Source: Halovulum marinum (GTDB taxonomy: Bacteria; Pseudomonadota; Alphaproteobacteria; Rhodobacterales; Rhodobacteraceae). Taken from it: DNA of 64,000 nt. Of this stretch, positions 25,906 through 37,676 are shown piece by piece (position 1 is the first letter of the stretch; the number at the start of each line of letters is the position of its first letter). The notes beneath the pieces are model-generated. The model saw only the letters and a list, made by a program, of their open reading frames with translations, had not been told where the DNA came from and ran no database searches. The translations under genes were made by a program, and so were the position numbers. The stretch is from positions 1-64,000 of the forward strand of contig NZ_WIND01000006.1 in NCBI RefSeq assembly GCF_009697225.1. The letters are read 5' to 3'.

Positions 25906-28020
25906 ATGCTGAGACTCTGGCTGACCGTGCTGCTGCTGGCGCTGCTTACGACCCGCCCGCTCCTCGCGCAGGAGACGGTGGCGCTGTTCGCCGACGACAT
26001 CACCTACCGCACCGCGACCGGGCAACTGGTCGCCGAGGGCAACGTCGAGGTCTATTACCAGGGCAACCGGCTGAGCGCCGAGCGCATCTTCTACGACGCC
26101 GCCGCCGAGACGGTGCGCGCCGAGGGCACGATCCGGCTGGAGGGCCCCGACGGCGTGGTGATCCTGGCCGACCTGGTGGAGCTGTCGACCGATTTCCGGA
26201 CCGGGCTGGTGCAGGGCGCGCGGCTGATCTTCCAGCAGCAGTTCCAGATCGCCTCGGTCGAGGGCGCGCGCACCGGGGGGCGCTACAACACGCTCTACAA
26301 GACCGTCGCCAGCAGCTGTTCGGTCTGCGCCGGCGCGCCGGTGCCGATCTGGCGGATCCGCGCCCGCCGCGTGGTACACGACGAGCAGGCGCAGCGGATC
26401 TATTTCGAGAACGCCTGGTTCGACGTGTTCGGCCTGCCGGTGTTCTACGCCCCCCGCCTGCGGATCCCGGCGCCCGGCGTCGACCGCGCCGCCGGCGTCC
26501 TGCCGCCGGTGGCGACGACCTCGGACTTCAGCGGCTTCGGGCTGAAGCTGCCGTACTATTTTCCGCTGGGCCGGCATTCGGACCTGACGCTGACGCCGTT
26601 TGCCACCACCACCGGCGCCACCATCCTCGAGGCCGAATACCGCCGCCGCTTCGAAAGCGGTGCGCTGCGGCTGGCGGGCGCCTACGCGCTGTACGACGGC
26701 AACGGTGTCTCCAACCGCGCCTTCGTTCTGGCCGAGGGCGCCTTTGCCCTGCCCCGCGGGTTTCGCGCCGACCTGCGGCTGCACCGCGCCACCGACCGCA
26801 GCTTTCTCGGGCAGTTCGGCTATTCCGACCGCGACCGCCTGCTCAGCTACGGCTCGATCAACCGCGTTCGCCGGCGCGACCTGTTCGACCTGCGGATCGA
26901 AGGTTACCAGACGCTGCGCGAGGGCGAGCCGCAGTCCGAGATCCCGATCATGCTGCCGAAGCTGGACTACCGGCGGATCTGGACCGTCGGCAGCAGCGTG
27001 TTCGGCGCCGACGCCGGGGTGCTGGGCGTGGTCCGCGAGGCCGGGCGCGACGTCGCCCGGCTGGATCTGGGCGCGGACTGGAACGGCGATCTGACGCTGG
27101 ACAACGGCGTGCTGGTGGCCGGCTTCGCCGATGTCGAGGGCGTGGTCTACCAGGTCGGCGACGATGCCGACTTTCCGGGCACCCGCAGCCGGCTGACGCC
27201 GCTGGTCGGAGCCGAGCTGCGCTGGCCCCTCGCGCGCACCACCGCGGGCGCGACGCACGTGATCGAGCCGGTGGTGCAGGCGGTCTATTCCCGCGCCCTT
27301 GGCGAAAGCGACGTGCCGAACGAGGACAGCGTCTCGCCCGAGCTGGACGAGACCAACCTGTTCGCGCTGAACCGCTTTCCGGGCATCGACCGGCGCGAGA
27401 GCGGGCTGCGGCTGAACCTGGGCGTGAACTACACCCGGATCGATCCGTCGGGCTGGACCGTGGGCGCGACCCTGGGCCGGGTGCTGCGCACCGAATCCAA
27501 CGACGAGTTCCCCGAGGGCTCGGGGCTGCGCGGCTACAGTTCGGACTTCGTCGCGGCGGCTTCGCTCGCGCTTCCCAGCGGGTTCTCGGTGACCGGCCGG
27601 TCGCTGTTCGACTCGGCGCTGGAGTTCAAGCGCGCCGAGATGGAGCTGGACTACGCCTCGCGCCGGTTCGACGTCAACGCCAGCTACACGTTCCTGGCGG
27701 GCGATTCGGCCGACCCGGTGCTGGGCAGCGTAACCGAGCGGCAGGAAATCGCCATCGGCAGCCGCTACCGGGTGCGGCCGAACTGGGATGTGCGCGGCGA
27801 ATGGCGCTATGACCTAGCCGACAGCCGGTCGATCTTCGCCGGCGGCGGGCTTGCCTTCGGCAACGAATGCGTCGAGGCCGAACTGACCGTCTCGCGCCGC
27901 TTCACCAGCGTCAACGACGTGCCCGAGGACACGCGGGTGTCGCTGCAGGTGAATCTTGTCGGTCTGAGCGGCGATCGCGGAACTGAGGACTGGCCGGCGC
28001 AGCGCTGCCGGGGTATCTGA
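25906..28020 (+). CDS. lptD: LPS assembly outer-membrane protein LptD
   Basis: A 704-residue outer-membrane protein. A signal peptide is cut after LLAQ-type residues near 22; the OstA/LptA-like jellyroll follows (residues about 28-125, with LFADDITY and AEGNVEVYYQG), then the large beta-barrel (LptD C) ending near residue 695. Cys residues occur in SSCSVCAG (near 139-142), in NECVEAEL near the end and in AQRCRGI at the tail, compatible with the disulfides known to matter in LptD. It places LPS in the outer leaflet with LptE (not seen here). Confidence 0.94.
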   Translation: MLRLWLTVLLLALLTTRPLLAQETVALFADDITYRTATGQLVAEGNVEVYYQGNRLSAERIFYDAAAETVRAEGTIRLEGPDGVVILADLVELSTDFRTGLVQGARLIFQQQFQIASVEGARTGGRYNTLYKTVASSCSVCAGAPVPIWRIRARRVVHDEQAQRIYFENAWFDVFGLPVFYAPRLRIPAPGVDRAAGVLPPVATTSDFSGFGLKLPYYFPLGRHSDLTLTPFATTTGATILEAEYRRRFESGALRLAGAYALYDGNGVSNRAFVLAEGAFALPRGFRADLRLHRATDRSFLGQFGYSDRDRLLSYGSINRVRRRDLFDLRIEGYQTLREGEPQSEIPIMLPKLDYRRIWTVGSSVFGADAGVLGVVREAGRDVARLDLGADWNGDLTLDNGVLVAGFADVEGVVYQVGDDADFPGTRSRLTPLVGAELRWPLARTTAGATHVIEPVVQAVYSRALGESDVPNEDSVSPELDETNLFALNRFPGIDRRESGLRLNLGVNYTRIDPSGWTVGATLGRVLRTESNDEFPEGSGLRGYSSDFVAAASLALPSGFSVTGRSLFDSALEFKRAEMELDYASRRFDVNASYTFLAGDSADPVLGSVTERQEIAIGSRYRVRPNWDVRGEWRYDLADSRSIFAGGGLAFGNECVEAELTVSRRFTSVNDVPEDTRVSLQVNLVGLSGDRGTEDWPAQRCRGI

Positions 28021-28025
28021 AGGCC

Positions 28026-29282
28026 ATGAGACTCATTAGCCATTCGCGCCGCCTGGCGCTCTGCCTCTTCGCCGCCCTGGCCGTCCTGGCTGGCGCGCCC
28101 GCCGTCGCGCAGCGCGCCGCCGAGCCGGTGATCCTGGTGAACGAACGCGCCATCACCGGCTGGGAGCTGGACCAGCGCGCGCGGCTGCTGGAAGCCTTCG
28201 GCGCCGGCGGCGACACGCGCGAGCTTGCGCGCAGCCAGCTGATCGACGACCGCCTGAAGATGGACGTGGTCGAGCGGCTGGAGATGACCCTGGAGGACGG
28301 CGCGGTCGACAGCGCCGTGCAGGACTTCGCCGACCGCCGCGAGATCCCGGTCGACGCGCTGATCGGCGCACTGGCGCAGCGCGGCGTCGACGAGGCGACG
28401 CTGCGCAGCTTTCTCGAGATGCAGATCCGCTGGCGCGACGCGGTGCAGGCGCTGTTCCGCAACCGCGCCCGGCCCAGCGAGCAGGATCTGGACAACGCGC
28501 TGGTCTATTCCGACAGCGGCGCGAGCAGCGGCGTCGAGGAAAGCGTGCTGCTGCAGGAACTGTCGCTGTCGGTCGAGAAGCGCGGCGAGACCGAGGCCGC
28601 CGAGCTGGCCCGCCGGCTGTCGCGCGAACTGAACCGCGGCGGCGATTTCGGTGCGGCGGTGGCGCGGTACTCGGATTCGCCGTCGGCGCAGAGCGGCGGC
28701 CTGCTGGAATGGATGCCGGCCTCGGAACTGCCGCCGCAGCTGGCCGGGCAGATCCTGGCGCTGATGCCGGGCGAGGTCTCGGCCCCGGTGCCGGTGCGCG
28801 GCGGGCTGTCGATCTTCAAGCTGCGCGACATCCGCCAGCAGCAGCGCACCGCCGGCGGCGACGCGGCGGACACGGTGACCTACCTGGAGCTGGTCCAGGC
28901 GCTGCCCGCCAACGCCACCGACAACGCCGTGCTGTCGGCGCGCAGCCGGGCGCTGCGGCTGCGCGACGAGGCCGACACCTGCACCGATCTGGAAGCGCAG
29001 GCCGCCGAGTTCGACCTGGGCAGCGGCCGCTCGGCGCCGACGCCGATCGGCGCCCTGCCCGCGGGACTGGCGGCAGAGCTGGCGGCGATGCAGTCCGGCG
29101 ACAGCCGAATCGTCACCGACCAGCGCGGCGTGGTGCTGGTGATGCTGTGCGCGCGCAGCGGCGAGGCGTCGGCCGAGGAGCGCGAGCAGCTGCGCCTGCG
29201 GCTGTTCAACGAGCGCATGAACACCTTCGCGCAGGGCTTCCTGCAGGAACTGCGGGGCGACGCCGTCATCGTCGAGCAATGA
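28026..29282 (+). CDS. Periplasmic SurA-like peptidyl-prolyl isomerase
   Basis: A 418-residue secreted chaperone with a signal peptide (to about residue 28, PAVAQ). A SurA N-terminal region (VNERAITGWELDQRARLLEA) is followed by a parvulin-type domain with the FGAAVARYSDSPSAQSGGLL signature at about residues 200-222 and a short C-terminal helical part. It helps outer-membrane proteins such as LptD to fold, which fits its position directly after lptD. It could be named surA, but the domain arrangement in alphaproteobacteria differs, so I leave the symbol open. pdxA overlaps its stop. Confidence 0.88.
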   Translation: MRLISHSRRLALCLFAALAVLAGAPAVAQRAAEPVILVNERAITGWELDQRARLLEAFGAGGDTRELARSQLIDDRLKMDVVERLEMTLEDGAVDSAVQDFADRREIPVDALIGALAQRGVDEATLRSFLEMQIRWRDAVQALFRNRARPSEQDLDNALVYSDSGASSGVEESVLLQELSLSVEKRGETEAAELARRLSRELNRGGDFGAAVARYSDSPSAQSGGLLEWMPASELPPQLAGQILALMPGEVSAPVPVRGGLSIFKLRDIRQQQRTAGGDAADTVTYLELVQALPANATDNAVLSARSRALRLRDEADTCTDLEAQAAEFDLGSGRSAPTPIGALPAGLAAELAAMQSGDSRIVTDQRGVVLVMLCARSGEASAEEREQLRLRLFNERMNTFAQGFLQELRGDAVIVEQ

Positions 29283-30268
29283 CGCCGCCGCTGGCGCTGA
29301 CCTGCGGCGACCCGGCCGGGATCGGCCCCGAGATCACCCTCGCCGCCTGGCGCCGGCTGCGGCACGAGTTGCCGTTCGCGCTGATCGGCGATGCCGACCA
29401 CATGGCCGCCCTCGGCGCGCCCGCCGGCGTGCCGGTGGCGCGTATCGCCGGCATCGCCGAGGCGGCGCAGGTGATGCCGCGCGCGCTGCCGGTGCTGCAC
29501 CAGCCGTTTACCTCGGCCCCGGTGCCGGGCGCGCCGGATCTGGGCAACGCGGCGGCGGTGATCGCCGCGATCGACCGGGCGGTGAAGCTGGCGCGCGCCG
29601 GCGACGCCGCGGCGGTGGTGACGAACCCGATCTCGAAAAAGGTGCTGGTCGACGGTGCCGGATTCGCGCATCCCGGCCATACCGAATACCTGGCGGCGCT
29701 TGGCGGGGTCGCGCGCCCGGTGATGATGCTGGTCGCGCCGGAGCTGCGGGCGGTGCCGGTGACCATCCACGTCCCGATCTCGGCGGTGCCGGCGCTGCTG
29801 ACGCCCGAGCTGCTGGCCGAGACGATCCGCGTCACCCATGCCGCGCTGCGCCGCGATTTCGCCCTGCCCGCGCCGCGCATCGCCGTCGCCGGTCTGAACC
29901 CGCACGCGGGAGAAGGCGGGCTGATGGGCACCGAGGACGAAACGGTGATCCGGCCGGTGCTGGGGGCGCTGCGCGCCGAGGGCATGGACCTGGCCGGACC
30001 GCTGCCCGCCGACACCATGTTCCACCCGCCGGCCCGCGCCGGCTATGACGCGGCGGTATGCATGTACCACGACCAGGCGCTGATCCCGGTAAAGACGCTG
30101 GGGTTCTCGGTCGGGGTGAACGTGACGCTGGGGCTGCCGTTCGTGCGGACCTCGCCGGACCACGGCACCGCGTTCGGCATCGCCGGCACCGGCCGGGCGG
30201 ATCCCGACAGCCTGGTCGAGGCGCTGCGCCTGGCGCACCGGATCGGCCGGAACCGGGCGGCGGCATGA
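29279..30268 (+). CDS. pdxA: 4-hydroxythreonine-4-phosphate dehydrogenase
   Basis: A 329-residue NAD-dependent enzyme of pyridoxal 5'-phosphate synthesis. Landmarks are [14 protein letters not shown] at the start, [20 protein letters not shown] (a metal-binding His), [11 protein letters not shown] and [11 protein letters not shown] near residues 260-271. Full length. It overlaps the preceding SurA-like gene and the following rsmA by ATGA, the same pdxA-rsmA pairing that is common in proteobacteria. Confidence 0.96.
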   Translation: MTPPLALTCGDPAGIGPEITLAAWRRLRHELPFALIGDADHMAALGAPAGVPVARIAGIAEAAQVMPRALPVLHQPFTSAPVPGAPDLGNAAAVIAAIDRAVKLARAGDAAAVVTNPISKKVLVDGAGFAHPGHTEYLAALGGVARPVMMLVAPELRAVPVTIHVPISAVPALLTPELLAETIRVTHAALRRDFALPAPRIAVAGLNPHAGEGGLMGTEDETVIRPVLGALRAEGMDLAGPLPADTMFHPPARAGYDAAVCMYHDQALIPVKTLGFSVGVNVTLGLPFVRTSPDHGTAFGIAGTGRADPDSLVEALRLAHRIGRNRAAA

Positions 30269-31095
30269 CCGGCGACGGGCTGCCGCCATTGCGCGAGGTG
30301 ATCGCCGAACACGGGCTGAGCGCGCGCAAGGCGCTGGGGCAGAACTTCCTGCTGGATCTGAACCTGACGCGCAAGATCGCCCGGCGCGCCGGCGATCTGA
30401 GCGCCTGCGACGTGCTCGAGGTCGGACCCGGACCGGGCGGGCTGACCCGCGCGCTGCTGTCGGAGGGCGCCCGCCGGGTGGTGGCGATCGAGCGCGACCC
30501 GCGCTGCCTGCCGGCGCTGGAGCAGATCGCCGCGGCCTATCCCGGGCGGCTCGAGATCGTGCAGGGCGATGCGCTGCGGATCGACGCCGAGGCGCTGCTG
30601 ACCCGGCCGGTGCGGGTGGTGGCCAACCTGCCCTACAACGTCGGCACCGAACTGCTGGTGCGCTGGCTGACGCCGGACAGCTGGCCGCCCTACTGGGCGT
30701 CGCTGACGCTGATGTTCCAGCGCGAGGTGGCGCAGCGGATCGTCGCCGCGCCGGGCAGCAAGGCCTATGGCCGTCTGGCGGTGCTGGCGCAGTGGCGCAC
30801 CGAGCCGCGGCTGGCGTTCGATCTGCCGCCGCAGGCGTTCACCCCGCCGCCGAAGGTCACCTCGTCCGTGGTACACCTCGAGGCGCTGCCCGCGCCGCGG
30901 CACCCGGCGGATCCCGACCGCCTGCAGCGTGTGGTCGCCGCGGCGTTCGGCCAGCGGCGCAAGATGCTGCGCGCCTCGCTCAAGGGGCTGGCGCCGGACA
31001 TCGTCGCGCGGCTCGAAAGCCTCGGCATCGATCCGACGGCGCGGGCCGAAACCCTGGACCTGGAAGCGTTCTGCCGGCTTGCGCGCGCGCTGTGA
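30265..31095 (+). CDS. rsmA: 16S rRNA adenine dimethyltransferase
   Basis: A 276-residue KsgA/RsmA enzyme that dimethylates two adenines near the 3' end of 16S rRNA, using [32 protein letters not shown] (motif I) and [14 protein letters not shown] (motif IV, NLPY) are all present, and the C-terminal domain ends [10 protein letters not shown]. Last gene of the lptF-lptG-lptD-surA-pdxA-rsmA run; the converging DUF4167 gene ends 16 bp later. Confidence 0.95.
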   Translation: MTGDGLPPLREVIAEHGLSARKALGQNFLLDLNLTRKIARRAGDLSACDVLEVGPGPGGLTRALLSEGARRVVAIERDPRCLPALEQIAAAYPGRLEIVQGDALRIDAEALLTRPVRVVANLPYNVGTELLVRWLTPDSWPPYWASLTLMFQREVAQRIVAAPGSKAYGRLAVLAQWRTEPRLAFDLPPQAFTPPPKVTSSVVHLEALPAPRHPADPDRLQRVVAAAFGQRRKMLRASLKGLAPDIVARLESLGIDPTARAETLDLEAFCRLARAL

Positions 31096-31111
31096 CGCGC
31101 GCCACCCGAAG

Positions 31112-31846
31112 TTACTGGATCGGCGTGTCCGCCGACTGGTCCAGCGGCAGTTCCGCCTCGCCCGATCCGTCCTTCTTCGCCGCCGCCTTGCGCGGCCGGC
31201 CACGGGTGCTGCGCGGGCGCCCGCCACCGTTGTCGCCGCCGCCGTTGTCGCCGCCGCCGTCGGCACTGCCGCCCGAGGTGTTGCCATCAGCGTCGCCCGG
31301 CTTGCCGCTGTCCGCCGACTGCTTGCTGCTTTCCGGCGTGTCCACCAGCCCCGAGTCGGGCTCGTCGCCCAGCACCTCGGTGGCGCTGCTGTCCTTGCCG
31401 CGGGCCGCCCCGTTGCGCTTGTTGCGCGGCGCCGGACGCTCGGCGGGGGTGTCGTGCACGGTCTGCTGCGGCGCCTGCTCGTCGCTCGGCTGCTGCGACT
31501 GCGGCTGCTGCGGCTGCTGCGGCTGCTGCTGATCGTCCGCCTGACCCTGCTGCTGCGGGCGGTTGCGGTTCTCGGCGGCCTGGCGCTCGGCCTGCTCGCG
31601 CTGCGCATCGTTCAGCATCCGGGTGTAGTGTTCGGAGTGCTGCTGGAAGTTCTCGGCGGCCACGCGGTCGCCCGACAGCTGTGCGTCTCGCGCCAGCGTC
31701 TGATACTTTTCGATGATCTGCTGCGGCGTGCCGCGCACCTTGCCCTCGGGGCCGGCGCTGTCGAAGACGCGGTTGACGACGTTGCCGACGCCGCGGCTGC
31801 GGTTGCTGCTCTTACTGCGCGATCGCGATTTGTTGGAGGATCTCAT
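31112..31846 (-). CDS. DUF4167 domain protein with Gln-rich linker
   Basis: A 244-residue protein of a family confined to alphaproteobacteria. The conserved N-terminal domain (residues about 1-75) is basic and begins with Ser/Arg-rich sequence, then VVNRVFDSAGPEGKVRGTPQ and a helical part ending in HSEHYTRM. The middle is rich in Gln and Pro (about 95-130). The tail has a Gly-rich stretch and RGRPRKAAAKK, an AT-hook-like GRP motif, so nucleic-acid binding is likely. It follows prmC on the minus strand after about 190 bp. Function not established. Confidence 0.85.
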   Translation of the reverse strand: MRSSNKSRSRSKSSNRSRGVGNVVNRVFDSAGPEGKVRGTPQQIIEKYQTLARDAQLSGDRVAAENFQQHSEHYTRMLNDAQREQAERQAAENRNRPQQQGQADDQQQPQQPQQPQSQQPSDEQAPQQTVHDTPAERPAPRNKRNGAARGKDSSATEVLGDEPDSGLVDTPESSKQSADSGKPGDADGNTSGGSADGGGDNGGGDNGGGRPRSTRGRPRKAAAKKDGSGEAELPLDQSADTPIQ

Positions 31847-32037
31847 CAAGGTCCGTTTCGCTTGTCTGATATGCCTGGCGTCCGATCCACTGGCGCACAC
31901 TCGTGCGCCCGAACGCCTCCTGCTCCGAATATCGGTGTGTAGATCCGCGTGCTCAAATACGCCGGCTGAGCGCTGCAGATACACCAGCTATACCGTCCCG
32001 AGGCGAAAACACAACCCCTGACGGCCCGAATAGCGCG

Positions 32038-32876
32038 TCAGCGGGGGTATAGAACCTCCACCACCCGCTGTTTGCCGCTCATGTCGTCGTGATGAGCGAT
32101 CACGAATTCATGCCCCGCCGCAATGATCGCGGCGACTGCCGCGCCCTGATCCCGCCCATGCTCGAACAGTGCGCGCCCGCCGGGCGACATCCGTGCCGCA
32201 AGGTCTTGCGCGATGGCCCGATAGGCGTCCAGCCCGTCGGGGCCGGCAAGAAGCGCCCCATCCGGTTCCCACAAACGCACGTCGGGGTCCAGTCGTTCCG
32301 CTTCCGGCTGCGGAATGTATGGCGGATTGGACACGATCAGGTCGAACCGGCCTTCGATGCCCGCGCACCAGTCGCCCTGCACGAAGCGCACCCGGTCCGC
32401 GACGTCAAGCGCCTCGGCGTTGCGGGCCGCGACCGCCAGCGCCGCCGGGCTGATATCGACTGCCACCGCCCGCGCCTGCGGGCATTCCGCCAGCAGGGTC
32501 AGCGCCAGAACGCCGGTCCCGGTGCCCAGATCGAGGATCCGCGCCGGTGCCGGGCCGCGCAGCGCCAGATCGACGATCGTCTCGGTCTCGGGGCGCGGGT
32601 CCAGCACGTCTCCGGTGACGATGAAATCGCGGCCCCAGAAGCAGCGCCGGCCGATGATCTGCGCCACCGGCCGGAACCGCCCGCGGTCGGCAAGGGCGCG
32701 TTCCAGCACAGCCGCCGCCTGCGCGCCGAGCGGGGCGTCCCGTTCCAGCAGCACCCGGTCGGGCGGCAGGCCGGCGGCATGGGCGAGCAGCGCGCGCGCA
32801 TCGCGCGCGGCATCCCGCACCCCCGCCGCGTTCAGCCGCGCGGCGGCGCGCGCCAGCGCCTGGGCCAGGGTCTCGC

Positions 32877-32880
<4 letters not shown>
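32038..32880 (-). CDS. prmC: Release factor glutamine methyltransferase
   Basis: A 280-residue SAM-dependent enzyme that methylates the Gln of the GGQ motif in release factors. The PrmC N-terminal helical domain is followed by [15 protein letters not shown] (motif I) and the hallmark [11 protein letters not shown] (NPPY) around residue 175-185. The start overlaps the stop of prfA (ATGA), so enzyme and substrate are made together. Full length. Confidence 0.94.
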
Positions 32881-33932
<1,052 letters not shown>

Positions 33933-33977
33933 CTGTCGGTGATGCCCCCGCCCCGCGCGAAGGTCAAGCAGGCGCGG

Positions 33978-34565
33978 TCACTCGTCGGCGACGAAACTGT
34001 CGAGCGCGCGCAGCCAGGAGGTGACGCGCTCCTCGTTCAGGCCCATGTCGCCGTACCCGAACCGGGACCGCGAATAGATGGCGACGGTCGCGCGCGGCTC
34101 GACGGTGGGCGCGGGCGCGGCATCGGTGGCGTCCGTGCCGGTTGCGCCCGATGCCGCACTGGTCTGCGCGGTATCTATCTCGGTCTCAGCACCTTCCAGG
34201 TCGTAGAACCGCACGCTGATGTAGTCCGGCATCATCAGCGTCTCGGTCCGCTGCACATAGGTCAGCCAGGCTTCGTCGACGGTGCCGGCGACCCGCTCGA
34301 CCCGCGGCTGCGCCATGATGAACTCGTCGAAGGCGGCGGCGAGGGTCCGGGCGTCGCCGGCATAGACCGGCGCGTCCAGTTGGACGGGATGTTCCGACAC
34401 TTCTGGCGGCGCGACCCGGAAGTCGTTGGGGGAGTCCGAGGGCGGCGCGTTCAACGGCTCGACATGCCAGACCGCGGGATCGTGATCGATCGTCCTGACG
34501 ACATAGGCCAGGTACCCCAACAGGCCCATGAGCCCCAGAATGACGATCACCAGCATTGTTTTCAT
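33978..34565 (-). CDS. DUF1499 family membrane-anchored protein
   Basis: A 195-residue protein with one N-terminal helix (residues about 4-24) and a DUF1499 domain: DPAVWHVEPL, SPNDFRVAPP, MAQPRVERVAGTVDE and MMPDYISVRFYDLEG are the family signs, with AIYSRSRFGYGDMGLNEERV near the end. An Ala/Thr/Asp-rich insert interrupts the domain at about 135-160. Function unknown. It starts four bases after ispG and belongs to the same minus-strand run. Confidence 0.82.
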   Translation of the reverse strand: MKTMLVIVILGLMGLLGYLAYVVRTIDHDPAVWHVEPLNAPPSDSPNDFRVAPPEVSEHPVQLDAPVYAGDARTLAAAFDEFIMAQPRVERVAGTVDEAWLTYVQRTETLMMPDYISVRFYDLEGAETEIDTAQTSAASGATGTDATDAAPAPTVEPRATVAIYSRSRFGYGDMGLNEERVTSWLRALDSFVADE

Positions 34566-34569
34566 GGTG

Positions 34570-35703
34570 TTATTCCGCGGCTGCCTGCGAAGCGTTGCGC
34601 GCCTCTTCCAGTTCTTCGGCCTTCTTCTCGACCATCTCGACAATGTGGTCGATCATCTTGTCATTATCTAGGCGGTGATCCTGTTTTCCGGCCAGGTAGA
34701 CCATGCCGTGCCCGCCGCCGCCGCCGGTGAAGCCGACATCGGTCATCAGCGCCTCGCCGGGGCCGTTCACCACGCAGCCGATGATCGACAGGCTCATCGG
34801 CGTCTTGATGTGTTCCAGCCGGTTTTCCAGGATCTCGACGGTCCTGATGACGTCGAAGCCCTGGCGGGCGCAGGACGGGCACGAGATGATGTTCACGCCG
34901 CGGTGGCGCAGGCCCAGCGCCTTCAGGATCTCGAAACCGACCCTGACCTCCTCGACCGGGTCGGCCGAGAGGCTGACCCGGATGGTGTCGCCGATGCCCA
35001 TCCACAGCAGGTTGCCCAGCCCGATCGCCGACTTGATGGTGCCGGTGGTCAGCCCGCCCGCCTCGGTGATGCCCAGGTGGATCGGCGCGTCGGTGGCGTC
35101 GGCCAGGCCCTGGTAGGCGGCGGCGGCCAGGAACACGTCCGACGCCTTGGCGCTGATCTTGAAGTCGAGAAAGTCGTTGTCCTCGAGGATGCGGATGTGG
35201 CGCAGACCCGACTCGACCATCGCTTCGGGACAGGGCTCGCCGTACTTCTCCAGCAGGTCCTTCTCGAGACTGCCCGCGTTCACGCCGATGCGGATCGAGC
35301 AGCCGTGATCGCGGGCGGCGCGGATCACCTCGCGCACCCGGTCCTCCGAGCCGATGTTGCCGGGGTTGATGCGCAGGCAGGCGGCGCCGGCCTCGGCGGC
35401 CTCGATCGCGCGCTTGTAGTGGAAATGGATGTCGGCGACGATCGGCACCGGGCTTTCCCGCACGATCTGGCGCAGCGCCGCGGTCGAGGCCGCGTCGGGG
35501 CAGGACACGCGCACGATGTCGGCCCCGGCCTCTGCACAGGCCCGGACCTGGGCGATGGTGGCCGCGGCGTCGGTGGTCAGCGTGTTGGTCATCGTCTGCA
35601 CGCTGATCGGCGCGTCGCCGCCGACCGGCACGTCGCCGACCCGGACCTGCCGACTCTTGCGGCGGTAGATGTTGCGCCACGGTCGGACGTGGTTCTGCAT
35701 CAT
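34570..35703 (-). CDS. ispG: 4-hydroxy-3-methylbut-2-enyl diphosphate synthase
   Basis: A 377-residue iron-sulfur enzyme of the MEP isoprenoid pathway (GcpE). The TIM-barrel part contains [16 protein letters not shown] and [11 protein letters not shown]. The cluster ligands are seen in [12 protein letters not shown] and [13 protein letters not shown]. The start MMQN at 35703 (or the second Met, 35700) is preferred to an ATG at 35769 because family homology begins with [13 protein letters not shown]. It lies between rodZ-like and DUF1499; ispG next to a RodZ-type gene is a widely conserved pair. Confidence 0.95.
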   Translation of the reverse strand: MMQNHVRPWRNIYRRKSRQVRVGDVPVGGDAPISVQTMTNTLTTDAAATIAQVRACAEAGADIVRVSCPDAASTAALRQIVRESPVPIVADIHFHYKRAIEAAEAGAACLRINPGNIGSEDRVREVIRAARDHGCSIRIGVNAGSLEKDLLEKYGEPCPEAMVESGLRHIRILEDNDFLDFKISAKASDVFLAAAAYQGLADATDAPIHLGITEAGGLTTGTIKSAIGLGNLLWMGIGDTIRVSLSADPVEEVRVGFEILKALGLRHRGVNIISCPSCARQGFDVIRTVEILENRLEHIKTPMSLSIIGCVVNGPGEALMTDVGFTGGGGGHGMVYLAGKQDHRLDNDKMIDHIVEMVEKKAEELEEARNASQAAAE

Positions 35704-35794
35704 GAAACAGGTTTCCGCTTTGGACGTTGCGTCAGTCAGCGATGTAATCAAACCGCCGCGGGATGTCACTGGGGCGGGACGCCGCCGGGACGTG

Positions 35795-37015
35795 CTACTG
35801 CGCCGCAGGCGGCAGGTTCAGCGCGCTGACCGTGGCCGAGATCAGCTCCGGCGGGTCGGTCAGCTGGGGAAGGCCGGCGCGTACGTCGTCCGGCAACAGC
35901 GAGACGTTCTTGACCACCGAGGCACCGTTGCCCAGCGGCCCGTAGCTGGTGTCCCCCAGCGCCACGTAGACCGATCCGGCGTTGCCGGCGCGCAGCAGCG
36001 GCGGCTGGTCGATGTCGGTCGGCAGGGTATAGGTCTCGCCGGTGTCGAGGATCTTCTCGAACAGCACCGTGCCGTTGGTCAGGTAGACACGCACCCACGC
36101 CGGCTGCCGCGCCACCACATGCACGACCGGGACGGCGGCGGGTTCGCGCACCTGCGGGTCCGGCTGTTCGCTCGGCAGGATCGGCTGTTCCGAGGCCATG
36201 ACGGCGCGCAGCACCTCTTCCGCCTCCTGGCCTTCGCGCTCGGTCCGCGTGGCGACGAACAGGCCCGACCGCGTCGGGTCGATGTCGACGATGGGGCCGT
36301 CGCGGCTTTCGACCACCGGCACTTCCAGTTCCCGCGGCTGGTAGAGCCGCGCAAGGTCGATCGAATTCGCCTGCCCGGCGTCGGGGGCCTGCGACAGCGA
36401 GGTATCCTCGGCGTTCAGGATCGGCGTCTCGAGACCGGCGACGTCGGACAGCGTGTCCGGTCGCTGGTCGACCGGCACGATGGTCACCCGCTGGATGTTC
36501 TGCAGCACCTGGAAGCCGCCGTAGACAACACCGCCGACCAGCAGCAACAGCACCAGCAGCGAGCCGATCGCCGAGACCGACAACCGCTCAAGCATTCCGG
36601 GCTGCAGATCCGATGCCGGCACCCGCAACGAGCGCATCAGCGGATCGTCGGACGACACCTTCACCGGACCCGAGGCGACGATCCGGCCCGCGCTGTCCGA
36701 CTGCCGGTTCTGCAGCGCGGCGTTCGGGCCGCTGAACCCGCTTTCATGGCAGAAGCGCGCGAACACCTCGTCCGGATTGAGCTTCAGGTACCGCGCGTAG
36801 GATCTGACGTAACCGGCGACGAAACCGGGGTTCGGGAACACCGCCTTGTCGCAGTTCTCGATCGCCGCGATGTACGAGGCACGGATCCGCAATTCCCGCT
36901 GCACGTCCAGCAGCGATTTCCCGAGCGTCGCGCGCTCGCCCCTCAGGTGGTCGCCGAGCGTCACGTCGTAGGCGTCGAAACCACGCAGTCCGATATCCCG
37001 ATCCTCACTGCCCAT
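35795..37015 (-). CDS. RodZ-like helix-turn-helix membrane protein
   Basis: A 406-residue protein with a RodZ layout: an N-terminal cytoplasmic HTH_25 domain ([20 protein letters not shown] and [20 protein letters not shown]), one membrane helix at about residues 146-168 ([16 protein letters not shown]) and a periplasmic DUF4115-type end containing [20 protein letters not shown]. RodZ links MreB to the cell wall machinery in rods; here the name is by domain order. The start at 37015 (MGSEDRD) is taken over 37075. Gene order rodZ-ispG supports the call. Confidence 0.85.
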   Translation of the reverse strand: MGSEDRDIGLRGFDAYDVTLGDHLRGERATLGKSLLDVQRELRIRASYIAAIENCDKAVFPNPGFVAGYVRSYARYLKLNPDEVFARFCHESGFSGPNAALQNRQSDSAGRIVASGPVKVSSDDPLMRSLRVPASDLQPGMLERLSVSAIGSLLVLLLLVGGVVYGGFQVLQNIQRVTIVPVDQRPDTLSDVAGLETPILNAEDTSLSQAPDAGQANSIDLARLYQPRELEVPVVESRDGPIVDIDPTRSGLFVATRTEREGQEAEEVLRAVMASEQPILPSEQPDPQVREPAAVPVVHVVARQPAWVRVYLTNGTVLFEKILDTGETYTLPTDIDQPPLLRAGNAGSVYVALGDTSYGPLGNGASVVKNVSLLPDDVRAGLPQLTDPPELISATVSALNLPPAAQ

Positions 37016-37676
37016 CAATTCTCGTGCCGCCCCTTCTCTGCCTGCTCTGGACGAACGAATCGTATGTCCTGCCAATCATTGGTTTTTTGAGTCTTGAATA
37101 TCACTAAACCCAATCCATGTGGACAGGATGTTTGCTTCTTGACGTGATCATGACCGACCTGCTGCAAAGCGAACGCAGTCCCGCGCCATTTTTGTCCGTT
37201 GCTCCGGCCGCAGGCCTGCCGTCGGCCGATCCGCACCGCCGCAGGCAAGGTATTAACACGAACGCGTGATCGTACAAGACGGCGCATCTTCGGCCGCGGC
37301 GGTGCGCTGCAGTGCCGCCGGCCGCGGCGCGGGGCGGGTCCGGCCACAAGGTCCAACCGCCCCCGGCGACTTCCGTGAATGTTCCCTGTTCCCAGCAGGT
37401 TGCGGCCTGGTTCTGATGATCGACGGGCACCGCTGCACTGCCTGTTTCGGCCCTGAAACGCCGGCGGTCCGCGGTGCTGCGCAGCCCGGTCCGGCAGCGG
37501 CCGGCGCGTGCGATCGGCCCGGTTCCGGCCGTCGTCGCGTGCGTTCGGGGGAACGGATTGTTCAACCGTTCCGGGCGCTTGCGCGCGACTTCTTGCATAC
37601 CCGGCGATGACGGGGGCGTGGCCACCCCGGCCCCGCGCGCCGCTTTCGGACAGGTGGCGGAAAACAGCCGACCGTC
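37016..37676. other. 660-bp non-coding stretch upstream of rodZ-like gene
   Basis: No frame here reads like a protein. The part next to 37015 is AT-richer (GTATGTCCTGCCAATCATTG area at 37060-37110) and probably carries the rodZ-ispG promoter. The part near 37300-37330 has partly symmetric GGCCGCGG/GCCGCC tracts that could form a weak hairpin. Plus-strand frames at 37266 and 37508 are Arg- and Gly-rich shadows. Confidence 0.5.
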
